NCBI RefSeq assembly: GCF_000017625.1
Contig: NC_009712.1
Coordinates: 620,001 to 684,000 of the forward strand
Direction of reading: 5' to 3'
Length of the DNA stretch: 64,000 nt
DNA from: Methanoregula boonei 6A8
GTDB taxonomy: Archaea > Halobacteriota > Methanomicrobia > Methanomicrobiales > Methanospirillaceae
Below the pieces are notes generated by a model, which had not been told where the DNA came from, did no database searches, and saw only the letters and a program-made list of their open reading frames with translations. A program made the translations under genes and the position numbers. Positions 9,888 through 17,760 of the stretch are shown one piece after another (the stretch's first letter is position 1; every line of letters begins with the position of its first letter).

Positions 9888-10826
9888 CTATCTGCTTTTC
9901 CCTGCCGGTTCATCCCCAATGTCGGCAGTGCACCCCAGTTTCCATTGTTCGTGGATCACGATCAGCGCCCCTGCGGCAAAGAGTGGCACCGCAAGCCAGA
10001 ACTGGCTGCCAAGGGCATCAGAGAAGATAAAGAGCGAGGCAATGCAGCCGATAAAGGGAGCTGCCGAGTAGATCGCCCCTGCCCGTGCCGCTCCCATGTC
10101 CCGCAGGGCCACGATAAAGAGGATAAGCCCGAAGCCAAACGAGAAGAAGCCGGTGAGGAGGGCAAGGACGATCAGGCTGATTCCCGGCAGGGGTTCCCCG
10201 AGTACGATAACGAGCACGGCAGCAATGCTTCCCCCGAAGATCACCTTGTACAGTCCAATGAGCTCGGGGGAATAGGCCGTGATATGCGCCATGCAGTTGT
10301 TGTCCACGCCCCAGAATAACCCTGACAGGATGATCCCGAGCGCCCCCAGGGAAATACCGAGCACGCTCTCTCCGTTCCAGCCAAGGATGATGCTCCCGGC
10401 AAAGATGAGGACAAGGGCAAAACCGATCCGTTTGTCCGCCGGTTCGTGGAAGACCCAGAATGCGAGCAGGACGGTTGCCACGATCTCGAAGTTGAGGAGA
10501 AGCGCCGCGGTTGCCGCCGGGGTAATGGTAAGGGCAAAACACTGGGTGACAGGGGCAATGAAGCCGCCGACAATCACAGTTCCGGCAAGGAGCCAGCGTT
10601 CCCTCTTGTTGGCCGGGGGCAGGCTCCCCGCGGGGCGGTGGCCCCGGGCTATTCGCCAGCAGAGGATCCCCGCCCCGGACCCGAACGCAAGGATGGTGAG
10701 CAGGAGCAGGGGTGACATCCCGTCAACAAGGATCTTTAAAAGTGGCGTTGCCGTCCCAAAAAGCAGGGTGGCTCCGGTGATCGCAAGGAGCGGTTTTGGC
10801 AGGTGGGGAAGAGAGAAACAGTTCAT
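9888..10826 (-). CDS. EamA/DMT-superfamily transporter
   Basis: Predicted ten-helix inner-membrane transporter of the drug/metabolite transporter superfamily (312 residues, usual length). Two halves of about five hydrophobic helices are visible, each with the EamA pattern: LLFGTATPLLKILVDGMSPL in the first and SGLFWGVDNNCMAHITAYSPE in the second. Substrates in this family range from amino acids to nucleotides, and nothing nearby narrows this one. It stands alone between two T-rich ends; the ogg gene upstream is on the same strand but more than 60 bp away. Confidence 0.85.
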   Translation of the reverse strand: MNCFSLPHLPKPLLAITGATLLFGTATPLLKILVDGMSPLLLLTILAFGSGAGILCWRIARGHRPAGSLPPANKRERWLLAGTVIVGGFIAPVTQCFALTITPAATAALLLNFEIVATVLLAFWVFHEPADKRIGFALVLIFAGSIILGWNGESVLGISLGALGIILSGLFWGVDNNCMAHITAYSPELIGLYKVIFGGSIAAVLVIVLGEPLPGISLIVLALLTGFFSFGFGLILFIVALRDMGAARAGAIYSAAPFIGCIASLFIFSDALGSQFWLAVPLFAAGALIVIHEQWKLGCTADIGDEPAGKSR

Positions 10827-10892
10827 GGTATCGGGTATTTTTGGTACGGTGCGCGGGCAGGGAGCACCGGGTTTTCTGATATATGGGACAAA

Positions 10893-11753
10893 TCAGGTCT
10901 TTGAACCTTCCCGTGCCGCGTAGATATATTCCTGTGCTATCCCGCAGTACGGGCCAAAATGCTTCCGGGCAAAGGTTCGTATGGCATCGTACTCCCGTGT
11001 GGTCAGCGCAGTATCCGGCGGGAGCTCCGGCAGGTAATGCTCGCGCATGATCCGCCGGATCCAGACATCGACCGGGAATGCCTCGAACGTCTGGAAGCTA
11101 AAGAGCAGGACGCAGTCCGCTGCCTTGGGGCCGATACCGGAGAACTTCATAAGTTCACGGCGGGCCTCCTCGTATGGCAGGGCCGCTATGTTCTCTGCCC
11201 ATGTTTCGTGTGCGGTGGTATCGCAGGCAGTCTTAAAAACATACGGTTCGCGGTACCCGAGCCCGCATTCTGCAAGAGCGGATGCTGTCCCGGTGCAGGA
11301 GATCCGTGACGGGTCGGGGAACGAAAAGAATGTGTTTTCACCCTCTTGTATTGCATCGCCGAACTGCTGTGCAAGGGTCGCAACCCGGCGCCGGATCGCA
11401 GGGATGTTGGTATTGGTGGCGCAGATGTACGAACAGAGGCACTCCCACGGGGGCTGCCGGATAAGGCGCAGGCCCCGGCACTGCCCGATTGCCGCGTGGA
11501 TGAACGGGTCGCGATCAACGGATTCGAGGATGGCCAAAAGGTCAAGATCAAAAGAGAAATAGTGCCGGATAAACGGTTCGTCCACGCCGGTAAAGGAGAG
11601 GGTTCGTCCTTTCTGCCGGCACCGGATCACCTTCCCGCTTGCGACCCCGGTCCAGCTCCCGTCCGGTGAGTGATTCCAGCGAAAGACCTGCCCGCATCCG
11701 AGTGTCTGGTCAAGGGAGAATGGCTCATCGTTGCCAAGCGTAATCCGCGGCAT
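10893..11753 (-). CDS. ogg: 8-oxoguanine DNA glycosylase (OGG1-type)
   Basis: Bifunctional HhH-GPD glycosylase/lyase expected to remove 8-oxoguanine. The 286-residue protein begins with the OGG N-terminal domain (LGCGQVFRWNHSPDG, typical of OGG1/AlkA). It then carries the helix-hairpin-helix KFSGIGPKAADCVLLFSF, where the Lys of GPKAADC is the expected Schiff-base nucleophile, and PVDVWIRRIM, where Asp is the general base. The segment FICATNTNIPAIRRRV fits the family substrate-pocket helix. It complements endonuclease IV at 1.1 kb in base excision repair. Confidence 0.9.
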   Translation of the reverse strand: MPRITLGNDEPFSLDQTLGCGQVFRWNHSPDGSWTGVASGKVIRCRQKGRTLSFTGVDEPFIRHYFSFDLDLLAILESVDRDPFIHAAIGQCRGLRLIRQPPWECLCSYICATNTNIPAIRRRVATLAQQFGDAIQEGENTFFSFPDPSRISCTGTASALAECGLGYREPYVFKTACDTTAHETWAENIAALPYEEARRELMKFSGIGPKAADCVLLFSFQTFEAFPVDVWIRRIMREHYLPELPPDTALTTREYDAIRTFARKHFGPYCGIAQEYIYAAREGSKT

Positions 11754-11868
11754 GGAAAATGTCCTTTTCAGATATCTGCTTTTGACCCTTTTAGACTATG
11801 GCAGGGCCCCGCACCCAGTTTCGCAGCGGACGGATAGCCTTTTAATATTCCGGCTGAAAGTTCTTTTC

Positions 11869-12198
11869 ATGGAACTAACAGAAACCCTCAAGGCCTTTAT
11901 CGAGGAAGGCGCGGACTGGGAACGCAAGCAGACCACGCTTCCCGGTGTGTCCATAATCCGGCTCCCTGCAACCAAAAACCGCCCGGCATCCCTTGCGATC
12001 GATGTCAATCCCCTCGGGGAGAACGGGCTGCCGATGAAGAAGAAGGGGATCATGATCATGAATGCCGCAGAACTTGCCGCGTTTCGGGCCCTCTTCAATA
12101 ACGAAAAGGCTGACAGCCTGGTAAAGGCACTTGAGGAGATCCTTCCCGAGCGCAAATCGGCAGGGAAAGCCAAAAAGGCGGACGTACTGCAATTATAA
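11869..12198 (+). CDS. Conserved-looking small hypothetical protein
   Basis: About 109 residues, unrecognised. The ATG at 11869 is about 25 bp downstream of a TATA-like CTTTTAATATTCC, which suggests a leaderless or near-leaderless transcript; starts further upstream would overlap the ogg promoter. The protein has an amphipathic N-terminal helix (ETLKAFIEEGADWERKQ), a beta-rich middle (VSIIRLPATKNRPASLAIDVNP), a helix around AAELAAFRALFNNEKADSL, and a Lys/Ala-rich tail. It has no signal peptide or Cys. It could be a small DNA- or RNA-associated protein, but I have no direct evidence. Confidence 0.6.
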   Translation: MELTETLKAFIEEGADWERKQTTLPGVSIIRLPATKNRPASLAIDVNPLGENGLPMKKKGIMIMNAAELAAFRALFNNEKADSLVKALEEILPERKSAGKAKKADVLQL

Positions 12199-12225
12199 CC
12201 CGGGAAATGACAGGATCCGGGCTGA

Positions 12226-12723
12226 ATGGTCGGGGTGATGTGTATTAACGTGAGGTTTATCGTTCCCCTTTTCCTTATCGCGCTGGTACTTGCCGGTGCC
12301 GGCTGTCTTGGGACAAAGACCATCCCGGTCAACCAGACCGCTCCCCCGGCGATCCTGATCGATTACCACCGGAGCGGGGGAATTAACGGGGCAAACGATC
12401 GGCTGGTGATCTTCACCAACGGAGTTGCAGCAGTCTCAGTAGGGTCATCCAATACCGAGCTGCGGCTGAATGATTCGGCTCTCGCGCTCCTTTCGGTGCT
12501 CTTCAATGAGTCCGATTTCTCGCAGCTCCAGGCCAATTACCCGGCTCCGTACCAGTCTCCCGGGCTCATGACCTACACGATCTCCTATGGGGGAAAGACC
12601 GTGACTGCCCAGGACACGGATATCCCCCCGTCGCTTGAGACGCTTATTGACAAACTCAATACCCTCCTTGCCGGTGCCAGCCCGCAGAAGTCCTCGTACC
12701 CGACGTTCAGCCTTACTTCCTAG
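12226..12723 (+). CDS. Secreted lipoprotein-like hypothetical protein
   Basis: About 165 residues, unknown family. The N terminus is a hydrophobic signal (VRFIVPLFLIALVLAGAGC) ending in a lipobox-like AGAGC, so Cys may be lipid-modified and anchored outside the membrane. The mature part contains NQT, a beta-rich segment and a Ser/Pro tail. Both ATG 12226 and ATG 12238 give the same signal peptide; neither has a clearly better ribosome-binding site. It follows the small protein at 11869 by 27 bp and could share its transcript. Confidence 0.6.
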   Translation: MVGVMCINVRFIVPLFLIALVLAGAGCLGTKTIPVNQTAPPAILIDYHRSGGINGANDRLVIFTNGVAAVSVGSSNTELRLNDSALALLSVLFNESDFSQLQANYPAPYQSPGLMTYTISYGGKTVTAQDTDIPPSLETLIDKLNTLLAGASPQKSSYPTFSLTS

Positions 12724-12895
12724 GAAAGGTCTGGTACCGGATCCGGGATCCTTTTTGGGAATAAATCCCACATTTTTCCCCGCGATGGTGTTTACTTTCA
12801 TCCTTTTCCCGCTTACTCCGGCACCTGAATACGACAAGGAGACGCAGGGGTGTCTGTAAAAAACGAAGTGTCCCTTTTGCAGAACCGTAAACGCT

Positions 12896-12903
12896 AAAAA
12901 AAA
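12896..12903 (-). terminator. T-run terminator of nifB (minus strand)
   Basis: Eight A on the plus strand, giving T8 in the nifB transcript, start about 10 bases after the nifB stop codon. Confidence 0.5.
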
Positions 12904-12913
12904 GAGGCGGGAG

Positions 12914-13807
12914 TTACTTGTTCTCGTACATGCAGGACTGCACATCGTGGCCGAGTTTCCCGATAGCATCGGCCCGGCAGCGCTGGCAGTGCCGCATCTG
13001 TTTGACGTACTGGGAACAGGCGTCCTGCATCTTTTTCTTCATCTCGGGGGTCGGCGGGGCGATATCGGCAAACTTGTACTGGGCGATCAGGGGGATGATG
13101 TTGAAGGTGTATACTCCCATCCCGCCTACCTTCTTTGCGATATCAACGATATGATCCTCGTTGATGCCCGGGATGTAGACCGTGTTCACCTTCACGATCA
13201 TGTTTCTCTCCACGGCCATCTCGATACCTTTGAGCTGCTGGGAGAGGAGTAGTTTTGCCGCCTCAATTCCCGTATACCGCTTTCCGTTGTAATCGATGAA
13301 CTGGTAGATCTTTGCGCCGATCTCCGGGTCGATTGCATTGAGGGTTACGGTGATATTGCCCACATCGTATTTCTGGAGCAGGTCGATCTTGTCCGGCAGG
13401 AGCAGGCCGTTTGTGCTGATGCACTTGATGACCCCGGGGTATTTTTCATGGAGCCTTTTGAGGGTCTCAAACGTTTCCTCGTTTGCCAGCGGATCGCCCG
13501 GGCCCGCAATGCCAACGACCTTGATATAATCGTATTTTTTGACAACCTTCCCGATCATCTCCATGGCCTCTTCCGGATTGAGGACTTTGGTGGTGACGCC
13601 GGGCCGGCTCTCGTTGACGCAGTCGAAGTCGCGGATACAGTAGTTGCACTGGATATTACACTTCGGGGCAACCGGGATGTGGCAGCGCCCGAATGTGTGG
13701 CATGCCTTCTCGGAAAAACAGGGATGCTCCTGGATCTTGCGCATCTGTGCCGGGTCCCACTGGACCTTTTTCCCGGCCACGTCTGCGGTCTTGAGTTCGT
13801 CGGACAT
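12914..13807 (-). CDS. nifB: NifB-type radical SAM protein (nitrogenase cofactor biosynthesis)
   Basis: Radical SAM enzyme expected to fuse [4Fe-4S] clusters and insert carbide to make NifB-co, the precursor of the nitrogenase M-cluster. The 297-residue protein is the short archaeal form without a C-terminal NifX-like domain. The signature runs CHTFGRCHIPVAPKCNIQCNYC, giving the CxxxCxxC radical SAM triad plus extra Cys/His ligands, followed by DCVNESRPGV, which is diagnostic of NifB. A TATA-like TTTATTTATAG lies about 30 bp upstream on the minus strand, close to ATG 13807; ATG 13825 is an alternative. No nifHDK is in the window, so the gene stands apart from a nif operon here. Confidence 0.85.
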   Translation of the reverse strand: MSDELKTADVAGKKVQWDPAQMRKIQEHPCFSEKACHTFGRCHIPVAPKCNIQCNYCIRDFDCVNESRPGVTTKVLNPEEAMEMIGKVVKKYDYIKVVGIAGPGDPLANEETFETLKRLHEKYPGVIKCISTNGLLLPDKIDLLQKYDVGNITVTLNAIDPEIGAKIYQFIDYNGKRYTGIEAAKLLLSQQLKGIEMAVERNMIVKVNTVYIPGINEDHIVDIAKKVGGMGVYTFNIIPLIAQYKFADIAPPTPEMKKKMQDACSQYVKQMRHCQRCRADAIGKLGHDVQSCMYENK

Positions 13808-13905
13808 AGGCAGTACGACGTACATGCGATGTCCATCTATAAATAAAGTACAATCGGGGTAGGTGTCCTGAGGGAACTGCCCGGCCCGGGAAGCGGCAGG
13901 GATCC

Positions 13906-15012
13906 TTATCCGGGGCATGTCCCGGTGTCTTCTCTGGATGAAGAAAAGAGAACCAGGGAAAAGTCGGGGTTAACGATGTAGACGGGAAACATCCCGAGGA
14001 GTGTTTTTTTGTCCACCTGATAGATCTGCGTTTCGAGCAGGAGTTCTGCGGCCCGGCAGAGGGTAGATGTCTCTGCATCGGTGCGGGCCGTATCCTCATT
14101 GGACAGGCCGGAGTGCCCGGTGATCTCGATCTGGCGGAAGAGGCACTCAGCCTTTCCCTGTGAAAACCGTGCGAGCAGGTCGCGGCTGGTGATTCCGTGG
14201 ATGTACCGCATAATGAAGTACTGGGTAACCAGGATCACGCCGATGGCAAGGAAGAAATGGCTGAGCTGCTTTAAGTCCGTTACCGAGAGGATATTGTTTA
14301 CGGACATGCCGGGGAGCAGGACAAGGGTTGAGAGGATGCCAAAAAGGGCAAGGCCCGCGCCCAGAAAAACCAGGGAGGAGACCACCGGTTCCGGGACTCT
14401 TTTTTTGATCAGGTGTTCTTTTACGCCGGAAACCCCGGAGAAGAACTCTATGGTGTACGGTTCCAGTCTCCAGACAAGGAAGTAGAAGAGGATGATGGCA
14501 ACGGATTCAAAGAGGACGATACCGGTGCTCGAAAAGGAGAGCACGCCCCGTGAGGCCATTGCGAGTACGAGGACGATATCGATAGAGAAGATCAGGGCAA
14601 AGCCGTAGAAGAGCGGGCGGCAGTTGATAAAAAACGCATTGAGAAAGACGCGGGTGAACTTTTTTGTGCTTACGATGATGCCGTTCTCGCGCAGCCGGGT
14701 GAGGTACCGGGAGATCTCGGTCTGGGGGAGCGGTGCTTCCTTTAAGTTGTGAGGGATGAGGAGCGTAACAAAATAGAACATGAACAAAAAGAAACTTGCC
14801 GAGGTGAACATCAGGGGGTAGAGCGGGTTTGAAACAAAGAGGAGGATATTGATCAGGATCGCCATTCCAAGAATGATGAGGGTGATCCTGCCGGAGGTAC
14901 CCGATGCGTACAATTCGCGGTGCCGCTGGCGCTCCTTGTGGATCTCTGTCCAGAGTGTCCTGTGGAGGGAGGTGATGGGTCCCTGGCCCTTTGCAGGATC
15001 GTTACGGTCCAT
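13906..15012 (-). CDS. Polytopic membrane protein of unknown function
   Basis: About 368 residues, family not recognised. The ATG at 15012 follows a clear GGAGGAA; an upstream in-frame start at 15114 would run into the divergent FKBP promoter. The cytoplasmic N terminus is basic. Then come two close hydrophobic segments (IILGMAILINILLFVSNPLYP, SASFFLFMFYFVTLLIP), a linker with EISRYLTRLRENGII, four more membrane segments, and a soluble C-terminal tail of about 80 residues. It is 98 bp upstream of nifB on the same strand; whether they share a transcript is unclear. A signalling or transport role cannot be argued from sequence. Confidence 0.7.
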   Translation of the reverse strand: MDRNDPAKGQGPITSLHRTLWTEIHKERQRHRELYASGTSGRITLIILGMAILINILLFVSNPLYPLMFTSASFFLFMFYFVTLLIPHNLKEAPLPQTEISRYLTRLRENGIIVSTKKFTRVFLNAFFINCRPLFYGFALIFSIDIVLVLAMASRGVLSFSSTGIVLFESVAIILFYFLVWRLEPYTIEFFSGVSGVKEHLIKKRVPEPVVSSLVFLGAGLALFGILSTLVLLPGMSVNNILSVTDLKQLSHFFLAIGVILVTQYFIMRYIHGITSRDLLARFSQGKAECLFRQIEITGHSGLSNEDTARTDAETSTLCRAAELLLETQIYQVDKKTLLGMFPVYIVNPDFSLVLFSSSREDTGTCPG

Positions 15013-15131
15013 GTCGATTCCTCCGCGTTTGCCGGACACAAAGGTTTGTGGCGCCCGGCACCTATGCCTGATTATACCTATCCGGGACACAAGGGTATAT
15101 TGTTTACCGGCCAATGGTAGGGTGGAGCATT

Positions 15132-15737
15132 ATGAAGAAATCTGAGAAAGTCAAGGGAAAGGAGAAGGTGGCTGCACGCAGCCAGCAGTATAAGACTGCG
15201 GGAATCATCGTGGCGGTCGCAGCCATTATCATCGCCTGTATTGCGGTATATTTTGTGTATTTTGCTGCCCCGGCGGTAGTGGCAGTTGGGGATACAATTA
15301 ATGTCACGTACACCGGAACGTTCGATAACGGGACCGTCTTTGATTCCAATGCCGGCAAATCCCCGCTCACCTTCACGGTCGGCGGCGGCCAGATGATCCC
15401 CGGGTTTGATGCGGCAGTACGGGGGATGAAGGTTAACGAGCAGAAGAATGTGACCCTTACTCCCGATCAGGCATATGGTGCCTATAACCCGGCGCTTGTG
15501 CGGATTGTTCCCACGAGCCAGCTCCCGGCCAACCAGACCTATTATCCCGGCGAACCCCTGGGATTCAGGAGCTCGGTGGATGGGAGTGAACACATTGTCT
15601 ACGTGGTCAATGTTACGGATGCAGGTGTTGCTATTGACGCAAACTCCCCGCTTGCCGGCCAGAACCTGACGTTTGCCATTAAGATCGATTCCATCCAGAA
15701 GGCAAGTTCCGCCAGCACGGCAACGGTAACTCCATAA
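15132..15737 (+). CDS. Membrane-anchored FKBP-type peptidyl-prolyl isomerase
   Basis: Catalyses cis-trans isomerisation of proline bonds and probably assists folding of exported proteins. The ATG at 15132 follows GGTGGAG. The roughly 201-residue protein has a Lys-rich cytoplasmic N terminus, one transmembrane helix (about residues 18-42, GIIVAVAAIIIACIAVYFVY), then an FKBP domain: VGDTINVTYTGTFDNGTVFDSN, GQMIPGFDAAVRGMKVNEQ and PDQAYGAYNP. The AYGAYNP region followed by an insert of about 60 residues resembles the SlyD-type insert-in-flap layout. Its outward location suggests a chaperone for surface proteins, several of which are encoded in this window. A short T-run follows the stop. Confidence 0.88.
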   Translation: MKKSEKVKGKEKVAARSQQYKTAGIIVAVAAIIIACIAVYFVYFAAPAVVAVGDTINVTYTGTFDNGTVFDSNAGKSPLTFTVGGGQMIPGFDAAVRGMKVNEQKNVTLTPDQAYGAYNPALVRIVPTSQLPANQTYYPGEPLGFRSSVDGSEHIVYVVNVTDAGVAIDANSPLAGQNLTFAIKIDSIQKASSASTATVTP

Positions 15738-15740
15738 AAC

Positions 15741-15747
15741 CTTTTTT
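15741..15747 (+). terminator. T-run after the FKBP gene
   Basis: A CTTTTTT run three bases after the stop codon; it also lies at the edge of the degenerate T-rich repeat array. Confidence 0.4.
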
Positions 15748-15776
15748 CCTGTTCTTATTACGGCTGCAAAGCAGCA

Positions 15777-16275
15777 CTTTTTCCGGAATTGTCCGCACGC
15801 GCCCCGCTCATTTTTAGAAATCCTCAGCAGCGGGATGACCAATTTTTTGGAATCCTCAGCTCCCGACGCGCTCTTTTTTGAAAATCTTCAGCAGCTGAGT
15901 GGAACATTTTCCAAAATCTTCAGCTCCTAACGTGCTCTTTTTTGGAAATGTTTCGTTCCTTGTTCGCTTTTTTTTCTGCAAATGTGCGGGTCTCTCTCAC
16001 CATCCGTCGGAAAATATGATGATTATTCGTGGGTTGGCTGATTTTGGTGCAGAACCGTATCGATCATTTTTTGAAATCCTCGGCAACCGAATGACCGATT
16101 TTCCGGAATCTTCCGCTCCCGCCCCGCTCATTTTTTAAAATCCTCCGCTGCTGAGCCACACATTTTTTAAAATCTTCAGCTCGTGTCCTGCTCTTTTTTA
16201 CAAATCCTCAGCAGCAGAGCCGAAGTTTTTCCGGAATCCTCAAGCACATGACCAGGACATTTCCGGAATTATCTG
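15777..16275. repeat. Degenerate tandem array, 32-bp period (64-bp higher-order unit)
   Basis: A T-run followed by a core like AATCCTCAGC recurs with an exact 32-bp step. Cores begin at 15787 (AATT), 15819, 15851, 15883, 15915, 15947, then 16075, 16107, 16139, 16171, 16203, 16235 and 16267. The positions missing between 15947 and 16075 are diverged, but the phase is kept (4 x 32). Alternate units resemble each other more: those at 15787, 15851, 15915, 16107 and 16171 continue to a GCTC before the T-run, while those at 15819, 15883, 16075, 16139 and 16203 carry GA/GAC-type sequence instead. This implies a 64-bp dimeric ancestor. There are no unique spacers, so it is not a CRISPR array, and no long ORF spans it. 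Confidence 0.8.
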
Positions 16276-16990
16276 ATCATTGAGGGAAAGATGGATGGTG
16301 GGATGGGGGCTGCCGTCCCCCTACCCCCGCGTGCGATGCCTTCCCGCCACCCCAAAATACGCCCGTAAAACCGTCCGATTCCCTGGGGAATAAATCCGGG
16401 CCTAAATATAGGATTATTTGCCAAAATACGCCAAATTTGAGCCCCATATAATGCCCATAATGGGCCTGTAATGGCCTTTTTTCGGCCTTTTTTTCCGGGA
16501 TCCACCAATTGCCCGTTTTATGCCGGATCGGCCCGCAAAACGCGTTTACGTGAACTTTTTATTTCGTCCGTTTGCCAAAATAAGGCTAATTTTGGCTTAT
16601 TTTTAAACGGGGCCCAATTCGGGCTCCGATAGGATCAAAAGGTGACCATCCGGGCTCAATACGGGCCCGGATAAGCGTAACCCTGATCAGGAGGATGGGG
16701 GGTCAGCCGGACCAGCACCCCCGGCAGGAGCAGGTTTTTCCCGGAAGCCCCGGATCATGGCCGGATTTTTTTCCAAAAGTCCGGCAACTTTCGCGAACGT
16801 ATTTTGTGAACGGCCGATATCGCGTCTCGCTATTTTTGGAAATCTCGGGCAGCGCAACCGGACTTTTTTCCCCAAGGGCCGCCTCCTTTACGAACGTTTT
16901 TGAACATTGTGCAGCAGGCCGGAACCGGATTACCTTGCGCCGGAAGTCATGAGAAGAGGGATCCCGCGCACACGCATGAGAAAAGAGAGG
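16276..16990. other. Gene-free region with short inverted repeats and T-run segments
   Basis: No convincing gene. Visible features are a TTTGCCAAAATA direct repeat at 16417-16428 and 16571-16582, an inverted repeat AAAATAAG/CTTATTTT at 16577-16584 and 16596-16603, and many GGCC/GGGCCC-type short palindromes. From about 16735 to 16901 T-runs recur every 31-36 bp (16735, 16766, 16802, 16833, 16864, 16897), resembling a more decayed version of the 32-bp array. Short ORFs here lack start signals and coding character. Confidence 0.6.
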
Positions 16991-16993
16991 AGA

Positions 16994-17065
16994 TGGGCCC
17001 GACCGGATTCGAACCGGTGACCTTCGCCGTGTAAGGGCGACGTCATACCGCTAGACCACGAGCCC
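16994..17065 (-). tRNA. tRNA-Val (anticodon TAC)
   Basis: Minus-strand cloverleaf. The 5' acceptor GGGCTCG pairs with 3' CGGGCCC, with an A discriminator. The D-arm segment TGGTCTAGCGGTA is followed by an anticodon stem CGCC(C)TTACAC(G)GGCG giving TAC, and a T arm CACCGGTTCGAATCCGGT. No CCA is encoded. A TATA-like TTTTAATAG lies about 35 bp upstream of the 5' end. tRNA genes are common integration targets, and AT-rich foreign-looking DNA begins on its 5' side here. Confidence 0.95.
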
Positions 17066-17159
17066 GATAACCTACTAATGTCGGATTGAGATCTATTAAA
17101 AGTGTCGGGATTGGGTTTAGAGTAGGGTTGATGGATATTTTTTTTATTCTATTATTTTG

Positions 17160-17537
17160 TCATTTTTTGGAGAAATTGAACAAGTTCAGGAAATTTTCGA
17201 AGGTGATCGTTGCATTATCAAAAATCCCTTTTTTATTTTTTAGTTTGTCAATTTCTCTCTCATGTTCTCTGCTGTCATAGAGATTAATGCTCTTGTCAAC
17301 TGCTAAGCATAGGCGTGTTCTCAATTCATCCATCTTTCTATTTTTTTCTTCTTCTGTATATTTGGAATAGTTATTATCATTCCAGCCGAACTTTATTAAA
17401 TCCGCTTCTAATTTATGACGATATCTATTCGCTCGGTTCAGTGATAATGGAATTTCACTAATTTCTTCGATAGTTTTATTCCATTGATCGATTAGATTAT
17501 CAAGAGGTTCAGTTTGAACAATACCCTTATTTGGCAT
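17160..17537 (-). CDS. AT-rich orphan hypothetical protein
   Basis: A 125-residue, highly charged protein of unrecognised family, predicted largely helical or coiled-coil (for example LIDQWNKTIEEISEI, EEEKNRKMDELRTRL, HEREIDKLKNKKG). It has no signal peptide or membrane segment. Base composition is strikingly AT-rich with AAA/AAT/ATT codons, unlike the GC-rich core genes, so recent acquisition is likely. It sits between tRNA-Val and a decayed toxin-antitoxin island. A TATA-like AAATAAAG lies a short distance upstream on the minus strand. Confidence 0.6.
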   Translation of the reverse strand: MPNKGIVQTEPLDNLIDQWNKTIEEISEIPLSLNRANRYRHKLEADLIKFGWNDNNYSKYTEEEKNRKMDELRTRLCLAVDKSINLYDSREHEREIDKLKNKKGIFDNATITFENFLNLFNFSKK

Positions 17538-17623
17538 AGATGAGATGTTTTCTTTATTTACATAATTTTTTAGGTTCCGTTGGGAAGCTACGCTCTTCCC
17601 TTATCGAATCAAAAAAGAAAAAA

Positions 17624-17660
17624 ATTACTCTTTCTTCGCTGTTTGTTATCAACCGTATCG
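17624..17660 (-). pseudogene. Decayed copy 1 of the porB 3' end (about 37 bp)
   Basis: In plus-strand view this begins TTACTCTTTCTTCGCT, identical over 16 bases to the 3' terminus of the genuine porB at 20122, including its stop codon. It then continues with imperfect similarity (TATCAA..CGTA) for about 20 bases. It is also preceded by an A-rich run, as at the genuine locus. It runs straight into the HEPN remnant, so it appears to mark a junction. Confidence 0.55.
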
Positions 17661-17743
17661 GAGTAACCGGACGCTATCCCCATAACCTTGAAGAAGTCCT
17701 TGAACAATATGCCAAAGCAAAGACACAAAAAATCATATCCTAA
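17651..17743 (+). pseudogene. C-terminal remnant of a HEPN-domain toxin
   Basis: The frame reads NRIGVTGRYPHNLEEVLEQY and on to KIIS before a stop. This matches the C-terminal tail of HEPN (DUF86/HEPN-type) proteins, where an RYP motif precedes the last helix. The upstream two thirds of the domain are missing, replaced by the porB-tail-like junction. It sits 17 bp upstream of a minimal nucleotidyltransferase gene, its usual partner in HEPN/MNT toxin-antitoxin pairs, which supports the identification. Confidence 0.55.
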
Positions 17744-17760
17744 ACAAAGGAGATCCTGAC

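Noticed and set aside
9945-10319. Plus-strand frame opposite the DMT transporter
   Set aside because: Charged, low-complexity antisense shadow of a GC-rich membrane-protein gene.
15899-16138. 79-residue frame with Phe/Ser repeats in the tandem array
   Set aside because: The apparent amino acid repeats are produced by the 32-bp DNA repeat, which is not a multiple of three, so the frame cannot be the selected product.
15777-16275. A CRISPR array, given the roughly 32-bp repeated cores
   Set aside because: Units are contiguous and degenerate along their whole length, with no unique spacers between identical repeats; the sequence behaves as a 32/64-bp tandem repeat.
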